This document shows, in pieces, positions 10,054-19,953 of a stretch of DNA of 58,868 nt; positions within the stretch are counted from its first letter, which is position 1, and each line of letters starts with the position of its first letter. The translations under genes were made by a program, and so were the position numbers. The stretch is from Chlorobiaceae bacterium (GTDB taxonomy: Bacteria > Bacteroidota > Chlorobiia > Chlorobiales > Chlorobiaceae): contig JABDHK010000031.1 in assembly GCA_012972835.1 (NCBI GenBank), positions 1 to 58,868 on the forward strand, written 5' to 3'. The notes beneath the pieces were generated by a model that saw nothing but the letters and a program-made list of their open reading frames with translations, made no database searches and was not told where the DNA came from.

Positions 10054-10821
10054 ATGACTCCTGATCTTCAGCTTGCCATTGAATTGGCCGAACAGGCGGG
10101 TCGGTTAACCTTGGACTATTTTTCCAGTAAATCTCTTCAGGTTTTCACGAAGAGGGATGCAACACCTGTTACCGAAGCGGATCGCAAAGCTGAAGAGCTT
10201 ATACGCCAGGCCATCATGTCACGCTATCCTGAAGACGGGCTCCTTGGCGAGGAATTTGAGGAACGACAAACCCTCAACAATCGTCGCTGGATTATTGACC
10301 CTATCGATGGCACCAAGGCTTTTATTCATAGAGTCCCTCTCTATGGCGTGATGATTGCTCTTGAGGTTGATGGATTTATGCAGCTTGGTGTTGTTTATTT
10401 TCCCGCACTGGGTGAGCTCTACCATGCTGAACGGGGATGCGGAGCTTTTCTTAACGGTTCACCGATTTCGGTCTCATCTGTTTCCGAGGTCAGGCAAGCC
10501 ACAGTTCTGTATACGGAACGGGAGTATCTGCTCGACCCTCCATCCCTCCATCCTGTTGACACACTTCGCCGGGATGCCGCTCTTGTTCGTGGCTGGGGCG
10601 ACTGCTACGGCCACATGCTTGTTGCATCAGGACGGGCTGAAGTCTCAGTGGATAAGGTTATGAGTCCATGGGATTGTGCTGCCTTGATTCCCATTGTGAT
10701 TGAAGCTGGTGGATGTTGTTTTGACTATCGGGGAGAGACGACGATATCAGGGGAAGGACTTGTCAGCGCTAATAAAATAATTGGCACAGAACTACTGGAG
10801 GCTATAGAAAAACAGGTCTAA
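10054..10821 (+). CDS. hisN: Inositol-monophosphatase family enzyme, likely histidinol-phosphatase
   Basis: A 255-residue Mg2+-dependent phosphatase. The metal ligands are visible: GEEFEE near residue 70, DPIDGTKAF near residue 89, and PWDCAAL near residue 209. The segment RGWGDCYGHMLVASGRAE is typical of the HisN branch (histidinol-phosphatase of the inositol-monophosphatase fold) rather than CysQ or SuhB. The final dephosphorylation of histidine synthesis is therefore the best guess; inositol phosphatase activity cannot be excluded. A small membrane-protein gene follows six bases after its stop. Confidence 0.85.
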   Translation: MTPDLQLAIELAEQAGRLTLDYFSSKSLQVFTKRDATPVTEADRKAEELIRQAIMSRYPEDGLLGEEFEERQTLNNRRWIIDPIDGTKAFIHRVPLYGVMIALEVDGFMQLGVVYFPALGELYHAERGCGAFLNGSPISVSSVSEVRQATVLYTEREYLLDPPSLHPVDTLRRDAALVRGWGDCYGHMLVASGRAEVSVDKVMSPWDCAALIPIVIEAGGCCFDYRGETTISGEGLVSANKIIGTELLEAIEKQV

Positions 10822-10827
10822 CAATTC

Positions 10828-11334
10828 ATGATGATAACCGTACTGCTTATTGTTATTGTTCTCTTGCTTCTCGGAATAGTGGCAATGATGCTGACTGGCT
10901 GGCCAGGGAGGGAGCAGAAGGAGATTGAAAAAACGGGACAGGATCTTCGAAGGGAACTTGCACAGCACCGGGCTGACTCCATACAGCTTCTTCATGCCAT
11001 GCGCATTGAGCTTGAAGAATCGTTCAGGGAGACGATCGAAGAGCAGGTTGAATCATTTGAGCTGATGAACCGGCGGGTATCGTCAAAGCGGAAGAAAATC
11101 TCAACTGATCATGAATCAGCCGAAACTCGGGATCTCAGTGGGGATGAAGATTCAGAAGAGGTTATTTTGAAACGCGGCAGGATCGGTAGAAGCGGTGTAT
11201 TGGGTGGTGTTCGTGGCGGTGTTCGGCAACTGCCGCTTTTCCAGGAAAAGAGGGAGCATGAGGAGATGGTACAGATGACAAATCAAGCTCTTATGGAAGA
11301 TGACCTGCCTGATATCGACATCGACGAGCTGTAA
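10828..11334 (+). CDS. Hypothetical membrane-anchored coiled-coil protein
   Basis: A 168-residue protein of unknown function. Residues 1-23 form a single, very hydrophobic transmembrane helix. Residues ~27-90 are highly charged with heptad-like spacing and probably form a coiled coil. The C-terminal half is a low-complexity Gly/Arg and acidic region ending in DDLPDIDIDEL. It starts six bases after the hisN-like stop and is probably co-transcribed. The topology resembles small membrane scaffolds or RmuC-like N termini, but no family is recognised. Confidence 0.7.
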   Translation: MMITVLLIVIVLLLLGIVAMMLTGWPGREQKEIEKTGQDLRRELAQHRADSIQLLHAMRIELEESFRETIEEQVESFELMNRRVSSKRKKISTDHESAETRDLSGDEDSEEVILKRGRIGRSGVLGGVRGGVRQLPLFQEKREHEEMVQMTNQALMEDDLPDIDIDEL

Positions 11335-11358
11335 AAACCCTGCCACCTCCGTTTTTAC
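11331..11358. terminator. Inverted repeat spanning two convergent stop codons
   Basis: GTAAAAAC (11331-11338) and GTTTTTAC (11351-11358) form an 8-bp stem with a 12-nt loop. The arms contain the stop codons of the 168-residue gene and of hemD. It could act as a weak bidirectional terminator, since each strand has a T-rich downstream arm, but the stem is AT-rich. Confidence 0.3.
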
Positions 11359-12095
11359 TGCAGTGCTTGTGCTATTGCTTTTGCAAAGCTTGAAGCGTTG
11401 AAATCTTCAGGAATGACATCGACCTGAATGCCAAGTTTTTTAAGCGCGTTTGCTGTTGTCGTGCCTATTGCAGCTACCTGCACACCATCGGGAAGAGTGG
11501 TGGTGCCGAGTGCTTCAAAAAAATTATCAGCCGTCGAAGGACTGGTAAATGAAAGGCAGGAAAGTCCGCCCTCTTCAAGCAACTGTTTAACTTTTGCGCT
11601 CTCTTCAAGAGATGGCGGAAAATTTTCGTAAACGGTGAGTTCAACACACTCTCCTCCACGTTTTTTGATGATCAACGGGATGATGCCCAGTGAAAGAGAT
11701 CCTCTGACAAACAGAAAAGTATGTCCAGCAATAACCTCAGAAGCAATCTCCTCCATAAGAGTAACAGCATCGGCAATTTTCGGTATTGGCTCGGTTGTGA
11801 CACCATGTGCCGCCAAATCCTGTGCTGTTGTTTTCCCTACAGCCCATACCTTGAGCTTCTGAAGGTTTTTCAGCTCTTCCGGCGATTCCTGCAGCAGCTG
11901 CTCCATAAAAATGCTAACACTGTTGGGGCTTGTAAAAAAGAGTCCATCAAAGCCGGTGAGCGAAGGAACTTGCCAGCCGGAAACCGGCCTGATCTCGATT
12001 GTCGGAAAGACAAACGAGTTCAAGCCATACTGTTCCAGTTCTTTTACAAATGAGGCAGCCTGATGTTTTGGACGGGTAACAAGGACAGTTTTCAT
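11355..12095 (-). CDS. hemD: Uroporphyrinogen-III synthase
   Basis: Cyclises hydroxymethylbilane with inversion of ring D to give uroporphyrinogen III. The 246-residue protein has the two-lobed, weakly conserved HemD pattern: [10 protein letters not shown] at the N terminus, [12 protein letters not shown] near residue 50, and the C-lobe segments [13 protein letters not shown] and [14 protein letters not shown]. It is the third gene of hemA-hemC-hemD, and its ATG overlaps the hemC stop in TGATG, which indicates translational coupling. Confidence 0.94.
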   Translation of the reverse strand: MKTVLVTRPKHQAASFVKELEQYGLNSFVFPTIEIRPVSGWQVPSLTGFDGLFFTSPNSVSIFMEQLLQESPEELKNLQKLKVWAVGKTTAQDLAAHGVTTEPIPKIADAVTLMEEIASEVIAGHTFLFVRGSLSLGIIPLIIKKRGGECVELTVYENFPPSLEESAKVKQLLEEGGLSCLSFTSPSTADNFFEALGTTTLPDGVQVAAIGTTTANALKKLGIQVDVIPEDFNASSFAKAIAQALQ

Positions 12096-13036
12096 CAGCG
12101 GGTTTTGCGGATTTCCGAGAGAATTTTTTCTGCACCCTGTTTCAGCAGCTCTTTTGCAAGAGCAATACCAACCTCTTCAGCCTGCTCGGGGGAGGTAAGA
12201 CCGCTTTTGGTCATTTCATTGTGCAGGCCAACAGTGCCATCGACCGATCCAACATAGGCAAGAAGCTTCAAGGTTCCGTTTTTAAACGAGGCATAGGCAC
12301 CGATAGGAATCTGGCAACCGCCCTGCAGATGACGGAGCAGTGCACGTTCAGCCCTGCAGCAGTACTCTGTAGTGGAGTGGTTGAGAATTCTTACGATCTC
12401 TCTGGTCTGCTCATCATCAATACGGGTCTCAATGCCGAGTGCACCCTGTCCGACCGCTGGCAGCATGATTTCGTGCGGTAGAATTTCTGAAATGCGATCA
12501 CTGAAATTCAGACGGAAAACGCCAGCATAGGCAAGCATCATCGCGTCAAATTCCTCTTCATCAAATTTCTGGAAGCGTGTGTTGAGATTGCCTCTGATAT
12601 CACAGATTTTTAAATCAGGGCGCATGCTCAGCAGCTGTGACATACGACGAAGGCTGCTTGTCGCAACTTTGGCGCCTTGGGGCAGATCCGTCAGTTTTGC
12701 ACCATTTCTTGAAATGATAACATCCCTTGTATCCTCGCGCTCGGTAAAGGAGGTAATAAGAAGGCCTTCTGGTGTACTTGTCGGAACATCCTTCAAGCTG
12801 TGCACTGCAAGGTCGATCTCTTTGGTGATCAGATGTTTTTCGATGTCTTTGGTAAACAGCCCCATATCCCCGATTTTTGAAAGGGGAGAGTCAAGAATCT
12901 TGTCACCGGTTGTTTTAACCAGTTTCAGCGTGATTTCAAGTTCAGGGTAGTGCCTGGAAAGTTCCGTTTTGGTAAATTCTGCCTGCCACAAAGCGAGGGG
13001 GCTGGATCTTGTGCCGATAATGAGCTGTTTTTTCAA
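12095..13036 (-). CDS. hemC: Porphobilinogen deaminase (hydroxymethylbilane synthase)
   Basis: Polymerises four porphobilinogens to hydroxymethylbilane. The 313-residue protein begins with the family signature [15 protein letters not shown]. It carries HSLKDVPT around residue 80, the arginine-rich SSLRRMSQL near residue 128 and the dipyrromethane-cofactor cysteine C241 in [10 protein letters not shown], equivalent to the position in other HemC enzymes. It follows hemA by 19 nt and overlaps hemD by one base. Confidence 0.97.
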   Translation of the reverse strand: MKKQLIIGTRSSPLALWQAEFTKTELSRHYPELEITLKLVKTTGDKILDSPLSKIGDMGLFTKDIEKHLITKEIDLAVHSLKDVPTSTPEGLLITSFTEREDTRDVIISRNGAKLTDLPQGAKVATSSLRRMSQLLSMRPDLKICDIRGNLNTRFQKFDEEEFDAMMLAYAGVFRLNFSDRISEILPHEIMLPAVGQGALGIETRIDDEQTREIVRILNHSTTEYCCRAERALLRHLQGGCQIPIGAYASFKNGTLKLLAYVGSVDGTVGLHNEMTKSGLTSPEQAEEVGIALAKELLKQGAEKILSEIRKTR

Positions 13037-13055
13037 TGCAATGACGGATTTTTAT

Positions 13056-14333
13056 TTAGTGTGACTGATTTGGTTCTTCAAGATCAAATACGTTGCGTAC
13101 AAGATTGACTCTGTTTGGTATTGAATTGGTCGTGTCAATCGGAGCTTTGAGCATTTTGATGGGGTGGTGCAGGATTTTTTTCAGGATCCGGTCCGTAAGG
13201 TGTTCCATTCTTGCGAGTTCCTCCTCGCTTACCTTGTAACGGTATCGTTCAATCTCTTTTTCCTTGATCTCAATGAACTTCGACTGAAGATCAACAATTG
13301 TGGGCCGGACTTTCAAGGTATTGATCCATTGTCCGAAAGCCACAAGCTCCTCTTCGATGATGGCATTGACTTTAGGCAGTTCAAGGCTGCGTCGTTCAAG
13401 GTTTTTGTCAATGATATGCTTCAGGGCATCAATGTCCTTAAGGAACATGTTCTGCAGCTTTGCAATGTCAGGGTCAACGTTTCTCGGCAATCCGAGATCA
13501 AGAATAATAACGGCTTTCAGCTTGCGGCGGAGCATGGCCTGATGCATTTCAGCTTCAGTAAGGATGTACTCCTTGGTGCTGACCGCTGTAATGATGATAT
13601 CAAATTCGTGCAGATGATTCTTGAACGATTCAAAGGGAAGCACCTGGTTGGTACCGAGTTCTTCGGCGAGAGCTTCAGACTTTGAGAGTGTTCTGTTGGT
13701 GATGACGATATTGCGGGCGTTTTTCTGAAACATGTGTTTTGCCGCCAGTTCGCCTGTCTCTCCAGCTCCGACAAGCAACACCTTCTTCAACGAGAGGTTG
13801 GCAAAAATCTTCTGGGCAAGTTCAACGGCTGCATAGCTGACCGAAACAGCCCCCTCCATGATTTTGGTCTTTGTCTTGACCTTCTTGGCAACACTGAAAG
13901 CCGTATGGCAGAGGCGGGTAAGAAGGATACCTGCGGACTGTGTTTCAGCAGCAATTCTGTAGGCATTCTTAACCTGTCCAAGAATCTGCCCTTCGCCAAG
14001 AACAAGTGAATCAATCGCGCTTGCAACTTCAAAAATATGACGTGCAGTACCGCAATAAAAACGATTGAAGAAGTGTTCCGGTCGTACCTCTTTGCGTGCA
14101 TCCTTGAAAGAGATGAGATACTCCTTGAGGAACTCGCCCGTAACTTCGTACATCGCAGGCACAACATAGAGCTCTGTACGGTTACAGGTGGAGATCACCA
14201 TAGCTTCATGGGCCAGTCCGCTTGAAATAAGGCCAGTAATGAACTCCTTGTTCTGAACTTCTGAAAGGGAGATTCTTTCGCGGATTTCAATAGGTGCAGT
14301 TTTGTGGTTGACACCAACTGAAATGATGTTCAT
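13056..14333 (-). CDS. hemA: Glutamyl-tRNA reductase
   Basis: First committed enzyme of the C5 pathway; reduces glutamyl-tRNA to glutamate-1-semialdehyde with NADPH. The 425-residue protein shows GVNHKTAP at the N terminus, the catalytic cysteine C50 in [22 protein letters not shown] in the catalytic domain and the Rossmann motif [14 protein letters not shown]. The C-terminal dimerisation helix is present. It heads the hemACD operon; the 118-bp gap before it should contain the promoter or the link from hemX. Confidence 0.97.
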   Translation of the reverse strand: MNIISVGVNHKTAPIEIRERISLSEVQNKEFITGLISSGLAHEAMVISTCNRTELYVVPAMYEVTGEFLKEYLISFKDARKEVRPEHFFNRFYCGTARHIFEVASAIDSLVLGEGQILGQVKNAYRIAAETQSAGILLTRLCHTAFSVAKKVKTKTKIMEGAVSVSYAAVELAQKIFANLSLKKVLLVGAGETGELAAKHMFQKNARNIVITNRTLSKSEALAEELGTNQVLPFESFKNHLHEFDIIITAVSTKEYILTEAEMHQAMLRRKLKAVIILDLGLPRNVDPDIAKLQNMFLKDIDALKHIIDKNLERRSLELPKVNAIIEEELVAFGQWINTLKVRPTIVDLQSKFIEIKEKEIERYRYKVSEEELARMEHLTDRILKKILHHPIKMLKAPIDTTNSIPNRVNLVRNVFDLEEPNQSH

Positions 14334-14451
14334 AGCAGAGTAGTTTAAATGAACTGTTTACGCACAATGCAACGACATAAAACTATCGGATAAGCAAGGT
14401 CATGAGCTTCAAATATATTGTAAAAGCCCATATTTTCAAAGACAACTATTT

Positions 14452-15366
14452 TTATAAAGTCAGCTTATGGAAGGTTGGCGAAAAAAATGTCATCAAAACT
14501 ATCAACAGAGTGATAAAAACAAAGAGAACGATGAAGAGATAAGCCATATGCTTTATGTCCCAGCCGATTATCGGTTTGATAACAATGCTGGTGCCGTAGA
14601 GTACCCATATAATGATCAAGGTAACAAGCTTCGGTTCAAAAAGACTTATGGTCTCGCCAGAGGCCTGCTGCTCCATCACGCCGGCAAAAAGGGTAATCGA
14701 GAGAAAAAGAAAGCCGAATGAAACGGCGTGCATGGTGAGTTTTTCAAGCACTTCAAGGTTGGGAAGCCGTTGAAACAGCAGTTCAAAGCGGTTTTTCTGT
14801 ATCTGGCGGAACAGCAGAAGATAGAGAATGCTGTAGAGCCCGGCAATGGCTATGGCGCTGAACCCGAAAATTGAAGCAATCAGGTGAACCCCCATGCCAA
14901 TACCACTGAAAGTCCCAATTCCCGTATTGGGGATCTGGGCCGTCATGATTGAGGAGATAAGCTCTGCACCAGCTGCAAAGGCAATGACAAAAAATCCTGT
15001 TTTGTCGCTTTTGGTTGTAAACTCAATGAACATATAGGTAATGGTCAGGGTGAGTGCAACCATCGTCATAAGGTTGACCGTTGAATAGCTGATCTTGTAC
15101 CCTTCCATGGAGGTCAGAAGTCCAAGGTAAACTACATGGGTCAGAACAGTCAGGGCAAGAATCGGTTGTTTATATGTTTTTGCAAACTGGATATCCTTGT
15201 AAAAATGTGCTCCGTAAAGAGCTGTTGTCACAAGGTAGAGCACGGAAACGACCTGATTGAGAACAAGCAAGGGAAGATTGTTGAATAATATATTGTTCAT
15301 TGTCCGGATGTAAGTGGAATGAATGGAGTTGTCATGGATTCTTTGAACTCCCGGGATTGTTGACAA
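14452..15366 (-). CDS. hemX: HemX/CcsA-like polytopic membrane protein
   Basis: About eight transmembrane helices in up to 304 residues, with the fold and spacing of the cytochrome c assembly (CcsA/CcmC) family. The tryptophan-rich haem-handling motif of true CcsA is missing: in its place, around residues 232-245, the sequence reads ASGETISLFEPK. This points to the HemX branch, often encoded before hemA and proposed to influence HemA levels. The TTG at 15366 is an unlikely start. Met23 at 15300, directly before the first hydrophobic segment, gives a 282-residue protein and is preferred. Co-transcription with hemA is likely. Confidence 0.75.
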   Translation of the reverse strand: MSTIPGVQRIHDNSIHSTYIRTMNNILFNNLPLLVLNQVVSVLYLVTTALYGAHFYKDIQFAKTYKQPILALTVLTHVVYLGLLTSMEGYKISYSTVNLMTMVALTLTITYMFIEFTTKSDKTGFFVIAFAAGAELISSIMTAQIPNTGIGTFSGIGMGVHLIASIFGFSAIAIAGLYSILYLLLFRQIQKNRFELLFQRLPNLEVLEKLTMHAVSFGFLFLSITLFAGVMEQQASGETISLFEPKLVTLIIIWVLYGTSIVIKPIIGWDIKHMAYLFIVLFVFITLLIVLMTFFSPTFHKLTL

Positions 15367-15471
15367 GCAACTTGTTCATCCAGAAACAAAGATTGTGCCA
15401 TAATTACAAAGAAAAAATGTATATTCGGGCCAATACGGGGTACATAATATACTTATTTACAAGGAAAAAAG

Positions 15472-17298
15472 ATGCGTTCGACAAAGAATATTAGAAATAT
15501 AGCCATTATCGCTCACGTTGATCATGGCAAAACAACACTGGTTGATTCGATTTTTCAAAAGACAGGTGCTTTCAGAGATAATCAGCAGGTAAGTGTCAGG
15601 GTACTTGATTCAAACCCTCAGGAACGGGAGAGGGGAATTACCATATTTTCAAAGAACGCAGCTGTCGTCTATAACGACCATAAGATTAATATTGTCGATA
15701 CACCGGGTCATGCTGACTTTGGTGGTGAGGTAGAACGTATTCTTCAAATGGTTGATGGTGTACTGCTTCTTGTTGATGCGTTTGAAGGCCCGATGCCGCA
15801 GACCAAATTTGTTCTGCGCAAAGCCCTTGAACTTCATTTGAAGCCTATTGTGGTCATTAACAAGATAGACCGCCCGCAGTCTGATCCTGTCAAGGTGCAC
15901 GATCAGGTGCTCGATCTTTTCATTGCCCTTGGCGCCGAAGAGCATCAGCTTGATTTTCCCTACATCTTTACATCAGCGAAACATGGTGTTGCAAAATACA
16001 GCATGGAGGATGAGGATGGTGATATGAGCCTTCTGCTCGACATGATCATCAAGGAGATTCCCCCACCGGTGGCCCATGACGAAGGTGGTTTCCAGATGCT
16101 TGTGACAACACTTGACTACAGTGATTACATTGGCAAGATTGCCATTGGCCGTATCCAGCGAGGCAAGGTCAGCCCGGGCAACCAGCTTGCGGTAGTAGGT
16201 CCTGACGGTGTCATGGGCAAGGGTACCGTTACAAAGGTTTTTCTCTTCGACAAGCTTCAGAAGATCGAGTCCAAAGAGGCTACCTCAGGTGACATTATTG
16301 CCATTGCAGGTATTCCTGATGCCACTGTCGGCATGACCCTTGCCTCTGTTGACGATCCCGTCTCCCTTGCTTCTTTCGACATAAGCAAACCGACACTCTC
16401 CATGCTTTTTTCGGTAAACGACTCTCCCTTTGCAGGACTTGAGGGGAAAGAGGTTACCAGCCGGAAGATCCGTGAACGACTGATGAAAGAGAAGATGACC
16501 AATGTCGCACTCAACGTCGAAGAGACCGACAGTGCCGATACCTTCCGTGTTTCAGGACGTGGAGAACTTCATCTCTCAGTACTGATCGAAACCATGAGGC
16601 GCGAAGGTTTTGAAGTTGCCATTGCAAGGCCCGAGGTTATCATGCACAATGATGAAGAGGGCAACCTGCTTGAGCCAATTGAGCATGTCACCATTGATAT
16701 CCCGGAAGAGTATACCGGTGTCATTATCGAAAAAATGGGCCGTAGAAAGGCCGAAATGACCCACATGGGTACCCTGCGCGGTGGCATGGTCAGGGTTGAA
16801 TTTGAAATTCCAACAAGAGGTCTTATCGGTTACAACCTGGAGTTTACCACCGATACCAAAGGCGAGGGAATGATGTCGCATGTATTCTTTGAATACCAGC
16901 CATTCAAGGGTAAATTGCCCTCAAGAGAGAGCGGTGCACTTGTTGTTGCTGAAACAGGCGTCTGTGTTGCATACTCACTGAGTGCCCTGGAAGATCGCGG
17001 TACCTTCTTTGTTGCACCAAACACCAAGGTCTATGCAGGTATGATTGTCGGTGAATCGACACGAGGACTTGATATCACCATCAATGTCTGCAAAACCAAA
17101 AAGCTCAGCAATATGCGCTCTTCAGGAACCGATGAATCGCTTCGCCTCACCCCTCCGAAAATTCTTTCGCTGGAACAGGCACTTGAGTTCATCAATGATG
17201 ACGAACTGCTTGAGGTAACCCCCCAGAGCATCCGACTCAGGAAAAAAATCCTTGACGTCAACCTCCGCCAGAAGGCTACCAAAAAGGCAAACGCTTAG
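15472..17298 (+). CDS. typA: Ribosome-associated GTPase TypA/BipA
   Basis: A translational GTPase of the EF-G superfamily that acts on 50S assembly and stress adaptation. At 608 residues it is full length. G1 is AHVDHGKTTL, G2 is RGITI, G3 is DTPGHADFGGE and G4 is NKIDRP. The later EF-G-like domains and the BipA-specific C-terminal domain are present, including TRGLIGYNLEF. The start is preceded by AAGGAAAAAAG. It is divergent from hemX. Its TAG stop overlaps the converging bchX stop by 3 shared bases, so the two transcripts must overlap. Confidence 0.96.
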   Translation: MRSTKNIRNIAIIAHVDHGKTTLVDSIFQKTGAFRDNQQVSVRVLDSNPQERERGITIFSKNAAVVYNDHKINIVDTPGHADFGGEVERILQMVDGVLLLVDAFEGPMPQTKFVLRKALELHLKPIVVINKIDRPQSDPVKVHDQVLDLFIALGAEEHQLDFPYIFTSAKHGVAKYSMEDEDGDMSLLLDMIIKEIPPPVAHDEGGFQMLVTTLDYSDYIGKIAIGRIQRGKVSPGNQLAVVGPDGVMGKGTVTKVFLFDKLQKIESKEATSGDIIAIAGIPDATVGMTLASVDDPVSLASFDISKPTLSMLFSVNDSPFAGLEGKEVTSRKIRERLMKEKMTNVALNVEETDSADTFRVSGRGELHLSVLIETMRREGFEVAIARPEVIMHNDEEGNLLEPIEHVTIDIPEEYTGVIIEKMGRRKAEMTHMGTLRGGMVRVEFEIPTRGLIGYNLEFTTDTKGEGMMSHVFFEYQPFKGKLPSRESGALVVAETGVCVAYSLSALEDRGTFFVAPNTKVYAGMIVGESTRGLDITINVCKTKKLSNMRSSGTDESLRLTPPKILSLEQALEFINDDELLEVTPQSIRLRKKILDVNLRQKATKKANA

Positions 17299-18404
17299 TT
17301 CTCGAAGAAAAGTCGTTTCAGTTGTGTCCGGGCGCTTGAAAGCAGCTCCCGGACGGCTGATTCCTCTCTATGTGTCAGTTCTGCAATATCGCTGATACTT
17401 CTCTCCTGCTCAACCATCAGATAGACCTCTCTCTCCTCCGCGTCAAGCTTTTCAATGCATCGTTTCATCTTGAGATGGTCATTGTCAAGCAAACTGCTGC
17501 CGATAACCGGCTCATCGGTGGAATCGCTCTTTTTTCGCCCGAAAAGTTCATCAGCCGTTGCTGGTTGCGGTGCATCATCACTGACATCGCCGAAAAGCCG
17601 GATAAAACGCATGAAATCAAGTCCGCCAGCTTCGCAGGGTGTGATTTTGTTGTCAATGATATCGCGGGCAAGTGTTTGAAATTTATCACGGATTTCAGGC
17701 AGTCTGATTGCAAAGTCAAAACTGTCATCCTTGTCGCGTGCTTCAGCGTTATAGGGCACTTTCATTAGCACTGTGATGCCCGCCGCTTCAGCATATTTTT
17801 CGGCAATGCCGCTGCCGTCATCCCGGTTGATGATGAGGCCGAGCAGTCGGGATTCTCCCCCTATGGTTCTGAAGTAGTTGTTTGCCTGGCATATATTGTT
17901 TGCCGTAAAGATCGACTGCCGGTCATTGTTGGTGACAAGAATGACCTCTTCACTGAGTGAACGGGCAAGCGGTGTGGCAAACCCGCCGCAGACAACGTCT
18001 CCGAGAAAGTCCATCAGGATGATATCGATATCCCAGTTGAAGATTCCAAGCTTCTCAAGGACATCAAATCCTGAAATGATGCCCCTGCCGCCGCATCCCC
18101 TCCCAACCTGAGGGCCGCCAAGTTCAATGCCGTAAATCGGCTGAGGAAAATCTGCTATATCTCTCCGAAAGACAATGTCGCTGATTGCAACTTGCTGGTT
18201 CAAGGCGTTTTTTTCGGCAAAGAGATCGGTCACTGTTGGCAGGGGAATGCCGCCGAACAGGGAAGTAGTTGAATCGTGTTTAGGATCGCAGCCCAATTGC
18301 AGCACCCGTTTGTTCATCAAGGCGAAGGTGGCGCTGAGGTTGGTTGTGGTAAAGCTTTTGCCGATTCCACCCTTGCCATAGATAGCTATTGTTCTTGCTG
18401 CCAT
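17295..18404 (-). CDS. bchX: Chlorophyllide a reductase iron protein, with C-terminal HTH extension
   Basis: The ATP-dependent electron donor of chlorophyllide a reductase (BchXYZ), which reduces ring B in bacteriochlorophyll a synthesis. The NifH-like core (1-~285) has the P-loop GKGGIGKS (residues 10-17), GCDPKHDS, and the [4Fe-4S] ligand cysteines C104 (GRGCGGRG) and C139 (DVVCGGFATP). At 369 residues it is longer than the ~330-residue proteobacterial proteins. After a linker, residues ~312-366 read like sigma-70 region 4: LDAEEREVYLM, then SISDIAELT as the first HTH helix and SAVRELLSSARTQLKRLF as the recognition part. bchY and bchZ are not in the window. It is the last gene of bchF-bchC-bchX, 41 nt after bchC. 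Confidence 0.95.
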   Translation of the reverse strand: MAARTIAIYGKGGIGKSFTTTNLSATFALMNKRVLQLGCDPKHDSTTSLFGGIPLPTVTDLFAEKNALNQQVAISDIVFRRDIADFPQPIYGIELGGPQVGRGCGGRGIISGFDVLEKLGIFNWDIDIILMDFLGDVVCGGFATPLARSLSEEVILVTNNDRQSIFTANNICQANNYFRTIGGESRLLGLIINRDDGSGIAEKYAEAAGITVLMKVPYNAEARDKDDSFDFAIRLPEIRDKFQTLARDIIDNKITPCEAGGLDFMRFIRLFGDVSDDAPQPATADELFGRKKSDSTDEPVIGSSLLDNDHLKMKRCIEKLDAEEREVYLMVEQERSISDIAELTHREESAVRELLSSARTQLKRLFFEN

Positions 18405-18445
18405 TCAGATTGTGCTTATAATTAGCCAGTGATTTGCACGCTTTA

Positions 18446-19420
18446 TTATTCTCTCTCTGTACCGGTTTTCCAGACCAGGATCATCTTCAGGCAGTCAGGA
18501 TCACTGAAAGCCTGAAGGTAGGCCGAAGAGATATCCTCCTCAACAGTGTGCTGATGGGTAAAAATTCGTTCAGCATTGAGCTTGTGCTGTGCAATAAGTT
18601 CTTTTACACGATCAAGATCGCCCTTGGCCCACTGCTTGGCAGCAATGAAGGAGAGCTCTTTCTGAAAAGCCTGTGAGTAGTCGATATTGATTCGCTGGTA
18701 ATATCCTCCAAGGATCACTACCCCCTGGAATTTCAAAAACCGGAGCCCGGTATCAATGGCACTCATGATGCCGGTGCTGTCTATCAGCACGTCAAACTCA
18801 TGACCGGCAAGTGCAGCAGAGACATCCTCAGTTTCAGCGTTCACCCTCAGGTCGGCAGATGAATAGTTCAATCTGTTTTTCTGTGTGTCAGTTGCCGCTA
18901 CCAGTGTTGCACCCATAAGTTTTGCCAGTTCGGCGGCGAGAATGCCTACCGCTCCCTGGCCAAGCACCAGTACCTTCTTGTTATTAACCTTGGCAAGATC
19001 AACGATATGCAGAGCTGTCGCTCCCAGAGGCAGGGCAATGCCGAATTCTGGATTGTCAAGATTGTCAAGCAAGGTAATGCTCTCGACCGGGCAGACAATA
19101 TATTCCGAAGCTCCACCGAAAGCCGCATTAACTCCCTCATACCCGAACGATCCTGCAACATAGGCAAACTTGCCGATCAGACTCTGGTTGACATGGTCGC
19201 CAGCCTCTATGATTTTTCCGACGGTTTCATAGCCGGGTATAAAAGGAAAGATGAAAGGCCACGCAGGGATCAGTCCGTTATAGGCCATTTTTTCTGTGCC
19301 GGTACTGATTGACGACCAGTAGGTTTCAACAAGCACGTCAGTTGAAGAGAGTGGCTTCAGGGAAACTTCACACAGCTCTATCTGCCTTACACCTCTGAAG
19401 ACAATAGCTTTTGCTTTCAT
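18446..19420 (-). CDS. bchC: 3-hydroxyethyl bacteriochlorophyllide a dehydrogenase
   Basis: Oxidises the C3 1-hydroxyethyl group to acetyl in bacteriochlorophyll a synthesis. The 324-residue protein belongs to the zinc-type alcohol dehydrogenase superfamily. It begins KAKAIVFRGVRQIELCEV, has SSISTGTE and PGYETVGKI in the catalytic domain, and a Rossmann fold with VLVLGQGAVGILAA near residue 151. The classic catalytic zinc Cys-His set is replaced, as is usual for BchC. It sits between bchF (28 nt) and bchX (41 nt), so the three genes form one operon with consecutive steps on ring A and ring B. Confidence 0.95.
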   Translation of the reverse strand: MKAKAIVFRGVRQIELCEVSLKPLSSTDVLVETYWSSISTGTEKMAYNGLIPAWPFIFPFIPGYETVGKIIEAGDHVNQSLIGKFAYVAGSFGYEGVNAAFGGASEYIVCPVESITLLDNLDNPEFGIALPLGATALHIVDLAKVNNKKVLVLGQGAVGILAAELAKLMGATLVAATDTQKNRLNYSSADLRVNAETEDVSAALAGHEFDVLIDSTGIMSAIDTGLRFLKFQGVVILGGYYQRINIDYSQAFQKELSFIAAKQWAKGDLDRVKELIAQHKLNAERIFTHQHTVEEDISSAYLQAFSDPDCLKMILVWKTGTERE

Positions 19421-19448
19421 AACAATTTTTTAGTCAGGGTTGCTCAGG

Positions 19449-19916
19449 TTATCTGGCGCTTTTCAGCTTTTTTTCATGGTGCTTTTCAAGCAGCAGACGA
19501 ATAACAAATTGTGCTGCATTAATGAGATAACTCAGATAGGCGAGCAGGGCTGTGTGGATCAGGGTGGTCTTATCCAGTCCCATAAAGAAGAGGATAAAGT
19601 ACGATATATGAACCACCATGGCTATGGCGCTTCCAAAATCCTCCCAGAAAAATTCAGGAGCAAAGGCAAAAGCACCAAAAACCTCCTGTTCAAAAAAGCC
19701 ACCGGTAACGAAAATCAGCACCAGCATGAGGGTTTTCAGGACAACAAAAAAGGTGACCCAGTAAAAGTTGTCAATCCAGATGTGGGATTGGTAGAGATAG
19801 GTAACGGTGACGCCGGCAAGAAACATCAAGAACTGTATCGGCGCAAGGATTCCCTGCACTTTTGTCCAGACCGATGCATTTCTCCGTTCAAGCTGTTCAG
19901 GTGTGTAACGAGGCAT
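19449..19916 (-). CDS. bchF: 3-vinyl bacteriochlorophyllide hydratase
   Basis: Hydrates the C3 vinyl group before oxidation by BchC. The 155-residue membrane protein has about four transmembrane helices and starts MPRYTPEQLERRNASVWTKV, a typical BchF N terminus. The segment GGFFEQEVFGAFAFAPEFFWED between helices 2 and 3 is a family landmark with its conserved acidic residues. It is the first gene of the bchFCX operon. In green sulfur bacteria BchF and the related BchV share activity on bacteriochlorophyll a and c precursors; the gene order with bchC and bchX supports bchF. Confidence 0.93.
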   Translation of the reverse strand: MPRYTPEQLERRNASVWTKVQGILAPIQFLMFLAGVTVTYLYQSHIWIDNFYWVTFFVVLKTLMLVLIFVTGGFFEQEVFGAFAFAPEFFWEDFGSAIAMVVHISYFILFFMGLDKTTLIHTALLAYLSYLINAAQFVIRLLLEKHHEKKLKSAR

Positions 19917-19953
19917 AAAACAATGAGTTCACAGGTGAAGGCAAAAATAGTAT

